Of a stretch of 64,000 bases of DNA, positions 54,046 to 62,170 are shown one piece after another (the stretch's first letter is position 1; every line of letters starts with the position of its first letter). The position numbers and the translations under genes were made by a program. Below the pieces are notes generated by a model. That model worked only from the letters and a program-made list of their open reading frames with translations, was not told the origin of the DNA and ran no database searches. Source of the stretch: Roseburia sp. 1XD42-34 (GTDB lineage Bacteria > Bacillota > Bacilli > Bacillales > Amphibacillaceae). The stretch spans positions 1 through 64,000 of the forward strand of contig NZ_QWLJ01000009.1 of assembly GCF_009917385.1 (NCBI RefSeq), read 5' to 3'.

Positions 54046-55278
54046 ATGAAAAAATGGAAGCAGAAACCAGAAGTTTTAGCACCCGCTGGTACATTAGAGA
54101 AGCTTAAAACAGCAATTCATTACGGTGCAGATGCTGTTTATATAGGAGGGAATGCATACGGATTACGAAGTCGAGCTGGTAATTTTACGTATGAGGAAAT
54201 GCAAGAAGGTGTGACATTTGCAAAAGAGCATGGAGCCCATGTTTATGTAGCTGCAAATATGGTTGCCCATGAAGGAGATTTGCAAGGTGCGGGGGATTTC
54301 TTTCGGACGATAAGAGATATTGGGGTGCATGCAGTTATCGTCTCTGATCCTGCATTGATTGAAATTTGTCTGATGGAAGCTCCAGGTCTTCCTATTCATT
54401 TGTCAACACAGTCTTCGGCTACGAATTACGAAACTTTAAACTTTTGGAAAGAAGAAGGACTGGAACGTGTTGTGTTGGCGAGAGAAGTAAGTATGGATGA
54501 AATTAAAGAAATAAGAAATCATACAGATGTGGAAATTGAGGCATTTATTCATGGTGCAATGTGTATCTCTTATTCTGGTCGTTGTACGTTATCAAATCAT
54601 ATGTCGGCTCGAGACGCAAATCGCGGTGGTTGTTCACAATCTTGCCGGTGGAAGTACGATTTGTTTGAAATGGATCATAATGGCATGCGTCAGTCCTTTG
54701 CGGTTAATGAAACAGATGAACCTTTCTCGATGAGTGCTGTAGACATGTCTATGATCCATCATATTCCTGATTTTATAGAAAATGGGGTAGATAGTCTGAA
54801 AATAGAAGGTCGGATGAAGTCGATTCATTATGTTTCCACTGTGGCGAATGTTTACAGCGAAGCAGTTAATGCATATTGTAAAGATCTTGCCAATTTTACG
54901 TTTCAACAGAGTTGGGAAGATGAATTGTGGAAAGTGGCACAACGTGAACTGTCGACCGGTTTTTATTATGGAACACCGAAAGAACAACAGCAATTATTTG
55001 GAAAACGGAGGAAGATCCCGGTGTATAAATTTATCGGTCAAGTATTAGATTACAACGATTCTTCCCAAATAGCTACGGTACAACAGCGTAACAGTTTTGC
55101 CATAGGGGATGAAGTAGAGTTTTACGGTCCTGGCTTTACACATGTGTATCAAAAAATCACACAGATGTGGAACGAAGAGGGCAAGCCTATTGAACGAGCA
55201 GCTCATCCGATGATGAAAGTGCGCATACAAATGGAGGCACCTGTAAAGCCACTTGATATGATGAGAAAGGCAAGGTAG
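54046..55278 (+). CDS. yrrO: Peptidase U32-family protein YrrO (TrhP2-type, tRNA 5-hydroxyuridine formation)
   Basis: 410 residues. N-terminal barrel (VLAPAGTLEKLKTAIHYGAD, AVYIGG), followed by the U32 signature with the four cluster Cys C173, C180, C196 and C200 (AMCISYSGRCTLSN, GGCSQSC), which bind an iron-sulfur cluster in relatives. The C-terminal small beta domain (about 325-405) is present. Partner of yrrN. In B. subtilis udk and greA follow; here the cluster ends and a family 1 repeat comes next. The start ATG has AAGAAAGGTTTG upstream, a weak site. Confidence 0.86.
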   Translation: MKKWKQKPEVLAPAGTLEKLKTAIHYGADAVYIGGNAYGLRSRAGNFTYEEMQEGVTFAKEHGAHVYVAANMVAHEGDLQGAGDFFRTIRDIGVHAVIVSDPALIEICLMEAPGLPIHLSTQSSATNYETLNFWKEEGLERVVLAREVSMDEIKEIRNHTDVEIEAFIHGAMCISYSGRCTLSNHMSARDANRGGCSQSCRWKYDLFEMDHNGMRQSFAVNETDEPFSMSAVDMSMIHHIPDFIENGVDSLKIEGRMKSIHYVSTVANVYSEAVNAYCKDLANFTFQQSWEDELWKVAQRELSTGFYYGTPKEQQQLFGKRRKIPVYKFIGQVLDYNDSSQIATVQQRNSFAIGDEVEFYGPGFTHVYQKITQMWNEEGKPIERAAHPMMKVRIQMEAPVKPLDMMRKAR

Positions 55279-55298
55279 TTTTATTTATTGTATAGGAA

Positions 55299-55379
55299 AA
55301 ATAAAATGGGGGCTTGTAGATAACGAAATGACCGACTAGCCACGTCCGGATTCATCGCCCAACAACGATGCGATGTCAT
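55299..55379 (+). repeat. Family 1 dispersed repeat, 5' fragment (copy 1f)
   Basis: Contains AAATAAAATGGGGGCTTG, GATAACGAAATGACCG, TAGCCACGTCCGG and GCCCAACAACGATGCGA, then similarity stops. The remaining gap to 55559 has nothing recognisable. Confidence 0.8.
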
Positions 55380-55559
55380 CGTATGGTTAATTAAATCTGA
55401 CACTAGCTCGGGCGTTCATACTTTACATTTTGCTACGTTAGTCTGGAGCTGATACATTTCTTAAGGCTTGCGGCTGAAAAAATAACCGCTGACGTTTATA
55501 AACATCTTCCAAGTGGTATTACACAAAAGTGAATTTCAAAATGCTTGGAGGTTGTTTAT

Positions 55560-57122
55560 GTGGGTACAAAGAGAAAAGTTGGGCGACAGAAAAGGTTAAT
55601 TGATTATTCGATTTTTGTACCGTCTCTTTTAATAATCGTTGCCATTAGCGTCCCTTTATCCATGTATGAAGATGAATCACTAGAAATACTGAATACCATG
55701 TTTAATAAATTAATCGGTGTGTTCAGCTGGGGGTATCTTTGGTACGCAATTATATTAATAGGAGCGGCAATTTACCTATCTTTTTCAAAGTACGGTAAAG
55801 TTGTTTTAGGTAACCCTGCTGAAAAGCCGCGATTCACATTATTTGAATATGCTTCCATCTTGGTTGCCATGGGATTGGGGTCAACAATTATGCGTACTGG
55901 AATGACCGAGTGGGCGAACGTAGCTGTGAATCCTCCATTTGGTGTGGATCCTCAATCTACAGAGGCCATTCTTTGGGGGAATTCTTATAGCATGTTTTTG
56001 TGGAGCTTTCAAACATTTGCGATTTTTGTAATGGCAGCTCCAGCGATGGGATATATCCTGCATGTCCGTAGAAGCCCCGTGATGCGAATATCAGAGGCAT
56101 GCCGTGTCATTTTTGGAGATCGGTTTACGGATGGATTTGGCGGGAAAATGTTAGATGTTATTTTTCTTATTAGTATTTTAGCAGGAGCTGCTGTGACTCT
56201 TGGGTTGGGTGCACCAATTGTTACTTATAATTTAGCAGAACTGTTAAACATAGAAATCAATTTCACCTTAACTTTAATCGTTACGATTGTATGGGTGGCT
56301 TTATTTTCGATTAGCGCCTATTTAGGGATTGAAAGAGGGATTAAACGGTTAAGCACATTAAATATGTACCTTGCAGGTGCATTTGCATTAATCATTATGC
56401 TGATAGGACCAGGAGTTTTTATCCTCAATTACTTCACGGACAGTATGGGCTTTTTAATATCCAATTATGTAGATATATCGTTTCATACAAATGCTTTAAG
56501 CATTGATGGTTCCTCTCATATGGAGAGACAGACGATATTTTGGTTTGCTTATAATGCAACATGGGCTATGCTGCACAGTGTTTTTGCAGCAAAAATATCT
56601 TACGGCCGCACAATAAAGGAAATGATATTAACGTATTTAATGGCACCAACTTTTATCTCTTGGGTGGCAACTGGTGTACTTGGGGGATTAGGCGTGAACA
56701 GTTATCTGTCTGGAGATGTACCAGTATTGGATACAGTAGCGAATAGCGATGCCATGCAAGCTATTCCAGATATATTATCTTCATTGCCATTTTCAACCGT
56801 CGTGATCATTCTGTTTATTGTGATCGCGATGATTTTTCTAACTACTACGCTTGATTCTACTACTTACACGATTGCTTCTTATACGAGTACGGAAAATATG
56901 AGCAAAGTAGAGCCGTCTAAATATTTACGGATTATTGTTGCTACTGTTATTACTGTGCTCGCTTTAATTTTAATGCGAATAGGCGGTTTGCCACCTCTTG
57001 AAGTTGTATCTGGGATGATGGGTATACCGATTATTATCATTCAATTTTTTACGATATACGCTGTAATAAAGATGATTGATGAAGATAAAGCCTGGAAGAC
57101 AAATGTTCGTGAAAAAGAATAA
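55560..57122 (+). CDS. BCCT-family transporter, atypical substrate site
   Basis: 520 residues, twelve membrane helices, overall BCCT (OpuD/BetP/CaiT) layout. The helix-8 region before the signature usually carries several Trp (the FYWAWW-type box that holds the trimethylammonium group); here it reads TIFWFAYNATWAMLH. The following KISYGRTIKEM keeps the RISRGRT-type loop. The helix-4 region is also unusual (GSTIMRTGMTEWANVAVNPP). The substrate is therefore probably not glycine betaine. The start is a GTG at 55560, 7 nt after TGGAGG; a TTG at 55545 is part of that site. Monocistronic. Confidence 0.82.
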   Translation: MGTKRKVGRQKRLIDYSIFVPSLLIIVAISVPLSMYEDESLEILNTMFNKLIGVFSWGYLWYAIILIGAAIYLSFSKYGKVVLGNPAEKPRFTLFEYASILVAMGLGSTIMRTGMTEWANVAVNPPFGVDPQSTEAILWGNSYSMFLWSFQTFAIFVMAAPAMGYILHVRRSPVMRISEACRVIFGDRFTDGFGGKMLDVIFLISILAGAAVTLGLGAPIVTYNLAELLNIEINFTLTLIVTIVWVALFSISAYLGIERGIKRLSTLNMYLAGAFALIIMLIGPGVFILNYFTDSMGFLISNYVDISFHTNALSIDGSSHMERQTIFWFAYNATWAMLHSVFAAKISYGRTIKEMILTYLMAPTFISWVATGVLGGLGVNSYLSGDVPVLDTVANSDAMQAIPDILSSLPFSTVVIILFIVIAMIFLTTTLDSTTYTIASYTSTENMSKVEPSKYLRIIVATVITVLALILMRIGGLPPLEVVSGMMGIPIIIIQFFTIYAVIKMIDEDKAWKTNVREKE

Positions 57123-57147
57123 AACATTCTCATATTTCTTCTAAATC

Positions 57148-57187
57148 AAGCACCTTTAGCAACGGCACTAGAGGTGCTTGGACTTTG
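57148..57187 (+). terminator. Terminator of the BCCT gene
   Basis: CAAGCACCT and AGGTGCTTG pair over 9 bp; the tail (GACTTTGTT) is only moderately T-rich. Confidence 0.7.
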
Positions 57188-57287
57188 TTAAATATTCTTT
57201 AGTTTAGAGTATTATTATGCCTCTTTTTATTTACTTCCTTATCGTTATCCTCCATTTCAGTATTCATATCCTTTTTATACATATAAG

Positions 57288-57301
57288 GCATAACGTTTAC
57301 A
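57288..57301. promoter_or_regulatory. Possible CcpA (cre) site upstream of the PTS operon
   Basis: On the minus strand TGTAAACGTTATGC matches the catabolite-response consensus TGNAANCGNWWNCA except for the last two bases. It is 226 nt upstream of the regulator gene of a sugar PTS operon, a suitable place. Confidence 0.35.
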
Positions 57302-57447
57302 ATAAAGATAAAAATAATCTGTACATACTTTCTAAAGATAATTTACTATTTTACAATTGTTTTTTTAACTATCTATAAAGATTATGAATTGTTAAAGAGA
57401 CTTTTAATTCGTAAATTGCAAGTTGTGTTTGCAAATAAAAAATCAAA

Positions 57448-57469
57448 CATTGCAATTTAAGCTGCAATG
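57448..57469 (+). promoter_or_regulatory. Candidate operator upstream of the PTS operon
   Basis: CATTGCA and TGCAATG form a perfect 7-bp inverted repeat with 8-nt spacing. A further TTGCAA pair (TTGCAAG and TTTGCAA) lies about 25 nt upstream. Repeated TTGCAA half-sites 60 nt before the PRD regulator gene suggest an autoregulatory or activator site. Confidence 0.45.
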
Positions 57470-57526
57470 ATTTGGTCTTGGTGCTTTATAAATGGACTTT
57501 ATATAATAAAAATGAGGTGGAGATAG

Positions 57527-59599
57527 ATGAACAATCGCGCGCGTGATCTTGTTTTATTATTTATCGAAAATGACCATTTTTTTACGGTTAATGAACTTAC
57601 TCAACATTTTTCTGTGAGTCAACGTACGATTTATAATGACTTAATAGAAATAGATGAATTTTTAGATAAACACGATCTTCCCTCTTTACTACGTCAAAAA
57701 GGAAATGGTATAAAATTACAACTTCATAAACTGGAACAAAAAAAACTTAAGCTTTTGCTAGATAAAGAAGAGTTAGGATTTTATACACCTGAAGAACGAA
57801 GGGGAAATGCCTTACATTATTTATTAACACACCATGGGTATGTAACTATTGATCAAATTTCCAACTTTTTAAAAGTATCAAGAAACACGGTAATCAACGA
57901 TATGAAACAATGGAGGCTTTGGTTACAAGAACAAGAATTATCCCTGGTGTCCTATCCCTATAAAGGTTTAAAAATAGAAGGCACAGAATTAGCGATTAGA
58001 AAAGCACTTCTAGCTGTTTATCGAGAAAATCGAAAGCGTATCCATATTACAAAAGCGGAACATTCTATATTAAATGAATTTTTGTCACTTCAAGAGATTG
58101 ACTATCTTTCAAATATGATTAGAATGGCGGAAAATGAGCTTCAGATCACCATTTCTGATCATTCGTACTTTAGAGTTATTCTTCATCTTGGTTTGGCTAT
58201 TACTCGAGTAAAACAGCAACGCGTGCTTAATAAGGAAGCGATTTCTACGCGGATTTTAGAAACTCGTGAGTATCAGGTAGCCTGTATAGTGAAAAAAGAA
58301 ATTGATCGGGTTTTTGAAATTACATTCCCAGAAAATGAAGTTATGTATTTTGCTTCACAACTCGTGAGTAGTAGTCTCCAGGGGGGACATCAATACGGAA
58401 CTATTAATGACCAATGGCTACCTTTACAAATGGTCACTCGTACTTTTATTGAAAAGCTTGAAACTGTATTTCACATGTCGCTAATGGAGGATGCACAGCT
58501 ATTTAATGGATTGATGGGGCATTTGCGACCGGCAATTTATCGATTGAGAAATGGGACACCTATTGAAAATCCTGTATTAAATGCTATAAAAGAGAATTTT
58601 CAATATGTACATCATCAAGTAATGCAAGCGATTCCTATTATCGAGACGCAGCAAGGTGTGAAGTTTAATGAAGATGAAGTTTCCTTTATAACTATGTACG
58701 TTACTGCAGCTATAGAAAGGCAAAAGAAGAAAATTCGCAGAAAACCTGTTGTTATTATTGTTTGTGATACAGGGATGAGTACATCTCAAATGGTAGCTAC
58801 ACAGCTGAAAAATTTGTTTCATATTCGTGTAATAGGGGCATTTCCAGCTAGACAGGCTTCTGAAATTATTCAAGAAGAATTGATTGATTTAGTCGTAACC
58901 ACAGTTCCAATAGAACTGCAAGGAACCAAAATAGTTAAGGTGAACCCTGTATTGTCTAAAACAGATATTCAAAAGCTAGCTTTGCTATTAGAAAAGTTTG
59001 AGGGGCAAGAGTTGCTTGTGTTGGATATACTGCAAATTATTGAGCCTTATTGTACCATTCATAATTCTCTGGCTCTTCAAAATAAGCTGCAGCATTACTT
59101 TCAACATGATGCAGCGAAAATGCCAAGTTTAGAGAGGAGGGAAAATCCTGTGTTAATTGAAGTGTTAAATGAAAATCTAATTAAAACACAATCAGAAGTA
59201 CAAGACAGAGATAGTGCTGTAAAACTAAGCGGTGAGCTGCTCTTGAAAAATAATTTAATTGAACGAGATTATATTGAGGCAATGATTAATAATGTTCGTG
59301 AAAACGGCACATATATAGTAATTGCGCCTGGAATAGCTATGCCACATGCAAGACCAGAATATGGAGCAAAGAATATTGGTTTTAGTATTGTTACTTTGAA
59401 AGAGCCAATTGTTTTTGGTCATAGAACCAATGATCCAGTGAAAATCGTGATTGGCTTTTGTGCAATTGATCATGAAACTCATTTAACAGCTTTATCTGAG
59501 TTAGTAAGTGTTTTAAATCAAGAAGAGAAGTTAACGGCAATTGTAAAGGCTGAAACACCTAAAGAAATAATGGATGTTTTCCAGATGGAGGAAAAATAA
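57527..59599 (+). CDS. PRD-containing transcriptional regulator with EIIB and EIIA domains (MtlR/LicR type)
   Basis: 690 residues. Two N-terminal helix-turn-helix units (about 5-60, TVNELTQHFSVSQRTIYNDL; about 95-150, ISNFLKVSRNTVINDM). PRD1 lies about 190-290 with H220 and PRD2 about 305-400 with H332. An EIIB(Gat)-like domain has C413 (IIVCDTGMSTSQ) and the C-terminal EIIA (Fru/Ascorbate type) has H607 (GIAMPHARPE). An activator whose activity is set by phosphorylation from HPr and EIIB. Since the operon has EIIB and EIIC but no separate EIIA, this EIIA domain may also feed phosphate to the transporter. It overlaps the EIIB gene by 1 nt. Confidence 0.88.
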   Translation: MNNRARDLVLLFIENDHFFTVNELTQHFSVSQRTIYNDLIEIDEFLDKHDLPSLLRQKGNGIKLQLHKLEQKKLKLLLDKEELGFYTPEERRGNALHYLLTHHGYVTIDQISNFLKVSRNTVINDMKQWRLWLQEQELSLVSYPYKGLKIEGTELAIRKALLAVYRENRKRIHITKAEHSILNEFLSLQEIDYLSNMIRMAENELQITISDHSYFRVILHLGLAITRVKQQRVLNKEAISTRILETREYQVACIVKKEIDRVFEITFPENEVMYFASQLVSSSLQGGHQYGTINDQWLPLQMVTRTFIEKLETVFHMSLMEDAQLFNGLMGHLRPAIYRLRNGTPIENPVLNAIKENFQYVHHQVMQAIPIIETQQGVKFNEDEVSFITMYVTAAIERQKKKIRRKPVVIIVCDTGMSTSQMVATQLKNLFHIRVIGAFPARQASEIIQEELIDLVVTTVPIELQGTKIVKVNPVLSKTDIQKLALLLEKFEGQELLVLDILQIIEPYCTIHNSLALQNKLQHYFQHDAAKMPSLERRENPVLIEVLNENLIKTQSEVQDRDSAVKLSGELLLKNNLIERDYIEAMINNVRENGTYIVIAPGIAMPHARPEYGAKNIGFSIVTLKEPIVFGHRTNDPVKIVIGFCAIDHETHLTALSELVSVLNQEEKLTAIVKAETPKEIMDVFQMEEK

Positions 59600-59871
59600 T
59601 GATTAAAATTGTTACAGTTTGTGGAGCAGGTGTAGGAAGTAGTATGATGTTACGAGTATATGCGCAGCAAGTTTTATCTGAGGAAGGAATACAAGCAACT
59701 GTGGAAGCATCAGATATTAGTTCAGTAAGCGCTGATGAATACGATATTGTGATAACCACATCTGATTTCGCTGATATTTTGCGTAATTCGAAAGCAAAGG
59801 TTGTAAGAATTGATAATATGATGGATAAAGAATTGCTTAGAACAGAATTAATGAAAGTAATGAATGAATGA
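59599..59871 (+). CDS. PTS EIIB component (ascorbate/SgcB-like)
   Basis: 90-residue cytoplasmic phospho-carrier with active-site C8 in VCGAGVGSS, the loop of the UlaB/lactose-type EIIB fold. The TAATG junction couples it to the regulator gene, and GGAGG lies in the end of that gene. It passes phosphate to the sugar carried by the EIIC at 60134. Confidence 0.88.
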   Translation: MIKIVTVCGAGVGSSMMLRVYAQQVLSEEGIQATVEASDISSVSADEYDIVITTSDFADILRNSKAKVVRIDNMMDKELLRTELMKVMNE

Positions 59872-59888
59872 CATTTCTCCTTTTAAAG

Positions 59889-59926
59889 GGTTGCCCAATT
59901 GTATTATGTTGTTGTTTTGGGCAACC
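59889..59926 (+). other. Stable hairpin between EIIB and EIIC genes
   Basis: GGTTGCCCAA and TTGGGCAACC pair perfectly over 10 bp with an 18-nt loop. No T tract follows, so an mRNA processing or stabilising element or a partial attenuator within the operon is more likely than a terminator. The rest of the 262-nt gap has no gene. Confidence 0.6.
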
Positions 59927-60133
59927 TGGAAATGTAACTATAGACTTTTGTAAATGTGCTGACGCGTTTAATAGGACTAAGTAGTAATACGATATGTCTA
60001 TATAATGCCTGCATGGATCTATAGATTTTATAAATTTTTGCAAGTGATTTTTCCAATGATAAGGGTGTATATTTAACCTTTCTACACTTAAAGTTAATTA
60101 TTTCACAAATACAATCTAAGGAGAGACCAGCTT

Positions 60134-61411
60134 ATGGATTTTATCATGTATTTAATTGACAATATATTCAGTCAGGCAGTCTTCGTAATTGGAATGGTTG
60201 TTTTAATAGGTTTATTGGCACAAAAGAAAAGCTTTGATAACATTGTGTCCAGCACAGCTAAAACGATGATCGGTTTCTTGTTGATTAACACAGGAGCACA
60301 ATCGTTAGGCATATCCTTACTTCCTTTACAGCCAATGCTTAGTAAAGTATTTCATTTAAATGCTGAGGTGCCAACACTTGCTGAAGCTCAAATGGAAAGC
60401 TTTGTGGAGATTGGAACGGAAATGGCGCTTATTTTTGCGGTAGGATTTATTATTCACATTTTATTTGCGCGAATGACCCCATTTAAATATGTACACTTAT
60501 CTGCCCATGTATCCTTTTTTTATGCAGGTTTAATTGCAGCACTGCTTAAATTTGGAACGGATATGGGATTTGTTCCACTTGTATTGACCGGTTCACTTAT
60601 TCTTGGATTTTATTTAACGTTTACTTGTTCTTATGTAGCTCCGCTTATGAAAAATGTTAAAGGCGGAGAAGGATTTACATTGGGACATTCCAGTTCAAGT
60701 GGCGTTTGGATTGCAGCAAAGCTTGGAGGATTGTTCGGCAATCAAAAACGTGATTTGGAAGATATCAAAATCCCAAGAACCTTTAACTTTCTACGCGAAA
60801 TGACCATAGCACTTACAGTTATTATGTTCCTACTGTTTTTAGTTGTATCCGTTATCTCTGGTCCAACTTGGGTGCAAGAAAACATCAGTGATGGAAGAGA
60901 CGTTCTTTCATTTTCATTATTAAATGGATTACAATTTGGTTTGTGGATTACCGTGATTTTATCTGGGGTAAGGATGTTATTAGCTGAAATTATTCCTGCA
61001 TTTCATGGGATTGCCGATAAACTTATTCCGAATGCGAAGCCCGGCTTGGATGTTCCGCTTTTATTCCCGAACTATCCAACATCTGTTATAGTAGGTTTTT
61101 TAACTAGCTTAATTGCTGGATTTGTTGGAATGATCATTTTAGCTTTTATCAACTATCCAATTGCTGTTTTTCCAGCACTTATTCCAACATTTTTCACAGG
61201 TGCTGCTACTGCAATATTTGGAAACTCAACAGGAGGAGTAAGAGGAGCATTGATTGGTTCATTTGCCAATGGTTTGATTCTGATTCTTGGACAAGCATTC
61301 CTCCTTCCACAAGTAGGATCTTATGCTTCTATTATGCGCATACTTAGCGAAACCGACTACGCTTTGTATGGACCACTTCTAGGTTTGTTACTTAAATTGA
61401 TTGGAGGATAA
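60134..61411 (+). CDS. PTS EIIC component, UlaA/SgcC family
   Basis: 425-residue membrane permease with about eleven hydrophobic segments. UlaA-type landmarks are INTGAQSLG, LGHSSSSGVW, the DKLIPNAKPGLDVP loop and GNSTGGVRGA. It translocates and phosphorylates a sugar acid or sugar with EIIB. Somewhat shorter than E. coli UlaA; the substrate need not be ascorbate, because no ascorbate-pathway enzymes (UlaD, UlaE, UlaF, UlaG) are present. The start ATG has TAAGGAGAG upstream. Confidence 0.85.
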   Translation: MDFIMYLIDNIFSQAVFVIGMVVLIGLLAQKKSFDNIVSSTAKTMIGFLLINTGAQSLGISLLPLQPMLSKVFHLNAEVPTLAEAQMESFVEIGTEMALIFAVGFIIHILFARMTPFKYVHLSAHVSFFYAGLIAALLKFGTDMGFVPLVLTGSLILGFYLTFTCSYVAPLMKNVKGGEGFTLGHSSSSGVWIAAKLGGLFGNQKRDLEDIKIPRTFNFLREMTIALTVIMFLLFLVVSVISGPTWVQENISDGRDVLSFSLLNGLQFGLWITVILSGVRMLLAEIIPAFHGIADKLIPNAKPGLDVPLLFPNYPTSVIVGFLTSLIAGFVGMIILAFINYPIAVFPALIPTFFTGAATAIFGNSTGGVRGALIGSFANGLILILGQAFLLPQVGSYASIMRILSETDYALYGPLLGLLLKLIGG

Positions 61412-61417
61412 TCGAGC

Positions 61418-62110
61418 ATGAAACAACTGGCTCTTTACTTGCCATGCTGCTATCCAAACGAAACGCAGTTTTTTAACGTATTGGATCTGATGGAAAAATA
61501 TAATGTTGATATATTAGAACTAGGTATCCCAGCGTTCAATCCTCACATGGACGGAAAGATTATCAAAACTAGCCATAAACAAGTTCTGGACCAAGGATTT
61601 AACAAAACATATTTCAAACGAATAGTAACAAAAATAAAGGAAAATTATTCTTTTAAAATAGTGTTAATGACTTATAAAGAGGGTATTGAAGCTTATGATT
61701 TGTTAACTTTAGGCAGGGATTTGGTCGACGGTTTGCTATGTGTTGATAAAACTATAAAAATAGTAGACTTTCATTCTCCGATACAACTTTATAATGAAGA
61801 GATGTCTGACGAAATGTTACAACAACAATTGAATCATAATCGTCTATTTGCTTATTGTATGAGTGGAGTTGGTAAAACAGGGAGCTTTGATCATGTTCCC
61901 ATTAATTATATAGATACAATGAAACGTATAAAAAAGCTTAGCCAAATCCCGGTTTTTATTGGATTTGGTATCAAAGATAAAACTGACGTTGAAAGTGTGT
62001 ATGCAAATGGGGCAGATGGTGCAATTATTGGTTCTTATTTTGTGAACGTAGTTTTAACATCTACACCAGAACAGATAGAAAATTATATCAAAGAATTAAA
62101 AGCTATTTAA
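61418..62110 (+). CDS. TrpA-like (beta/alpha)8-barrel protein of a PTS operon
   Basis: 230 residues, shorter than true tryptophan synthase alpha chains (about 265). The catalytic pair of TrpA is kept: E34 in ILELGIP and D45 in NPHMDGK, matching Glu49 and Asp60 of the model enzyme. The phosphate loop also is (FIGFGIKDKTDVE and GADGAIIGS), as is CMSGVGKTG in the place of LSRAGVTG. No trpB or other tryptophan gene is near. Its position 6 nt after the EIIC gene, with GGAGG at the junction, makes it a catabolic enzyme of the imported sugar phosphate, possibly a retro-aldol lyase releasing a triose phosphate. That function is inferred. Confidence 0.75.
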   Translation: MKQLALYLPCCYPNETQFFNVLDLMEKYNVDILELGIPAFNPHMDGKIIKTSHKQVLDQGFNKTYFKRIVTKIKENYSFKIVLMTYKEGIEAYDLLTLGRDLVDGLLCVDKTIKIVDFHSPIQLYNEEMSDEMLQQQLNHNRLFAYCMSGVGKTGSFDHVPINYIDTMKRIKKLSQIPVFIGFGIKDKTDVESVYANGADGAIIGSYFVNVVLTSTPEQIENYIKELKAI

Positions 62111-62130
62111 TGTAATACATGGTTATTTTC

Positions 62131-62168
62131 AGCTTGTAAAAAGTCTGTTGACTTTTTACAAGCTTTTT
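62131..62168 (+). terminator. Terminator of the PTS operon
   Basis: AGCTTGTAAAAAGTC and GACTTTTTACAAGCT pair perfectly over 15 bp with loop TGTT, then TTTTT. The group II intron remnant begins two bases later. Confidence 0.92.
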
Positions 62169-62170
62169 GG

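Noticed and set aside
3911..55379. Family 1 and 2 repeats as CRISPR arrays or riboswitches
   Set aside because: Copies are far apart, without spacers of even length, and lie before, after and inside genes of unrelated function on both strands, so neither array nor cis-regulatory riboswitch fits.
61418..62110. Annotation as tryptophan synthase alpha subunit (trpA)
   Set aside because: Shorter than TrpA, no trp genes nearby, and placed 6 nt after a PTS permease gene; treated as a TrpA-like catabolic enzyme.
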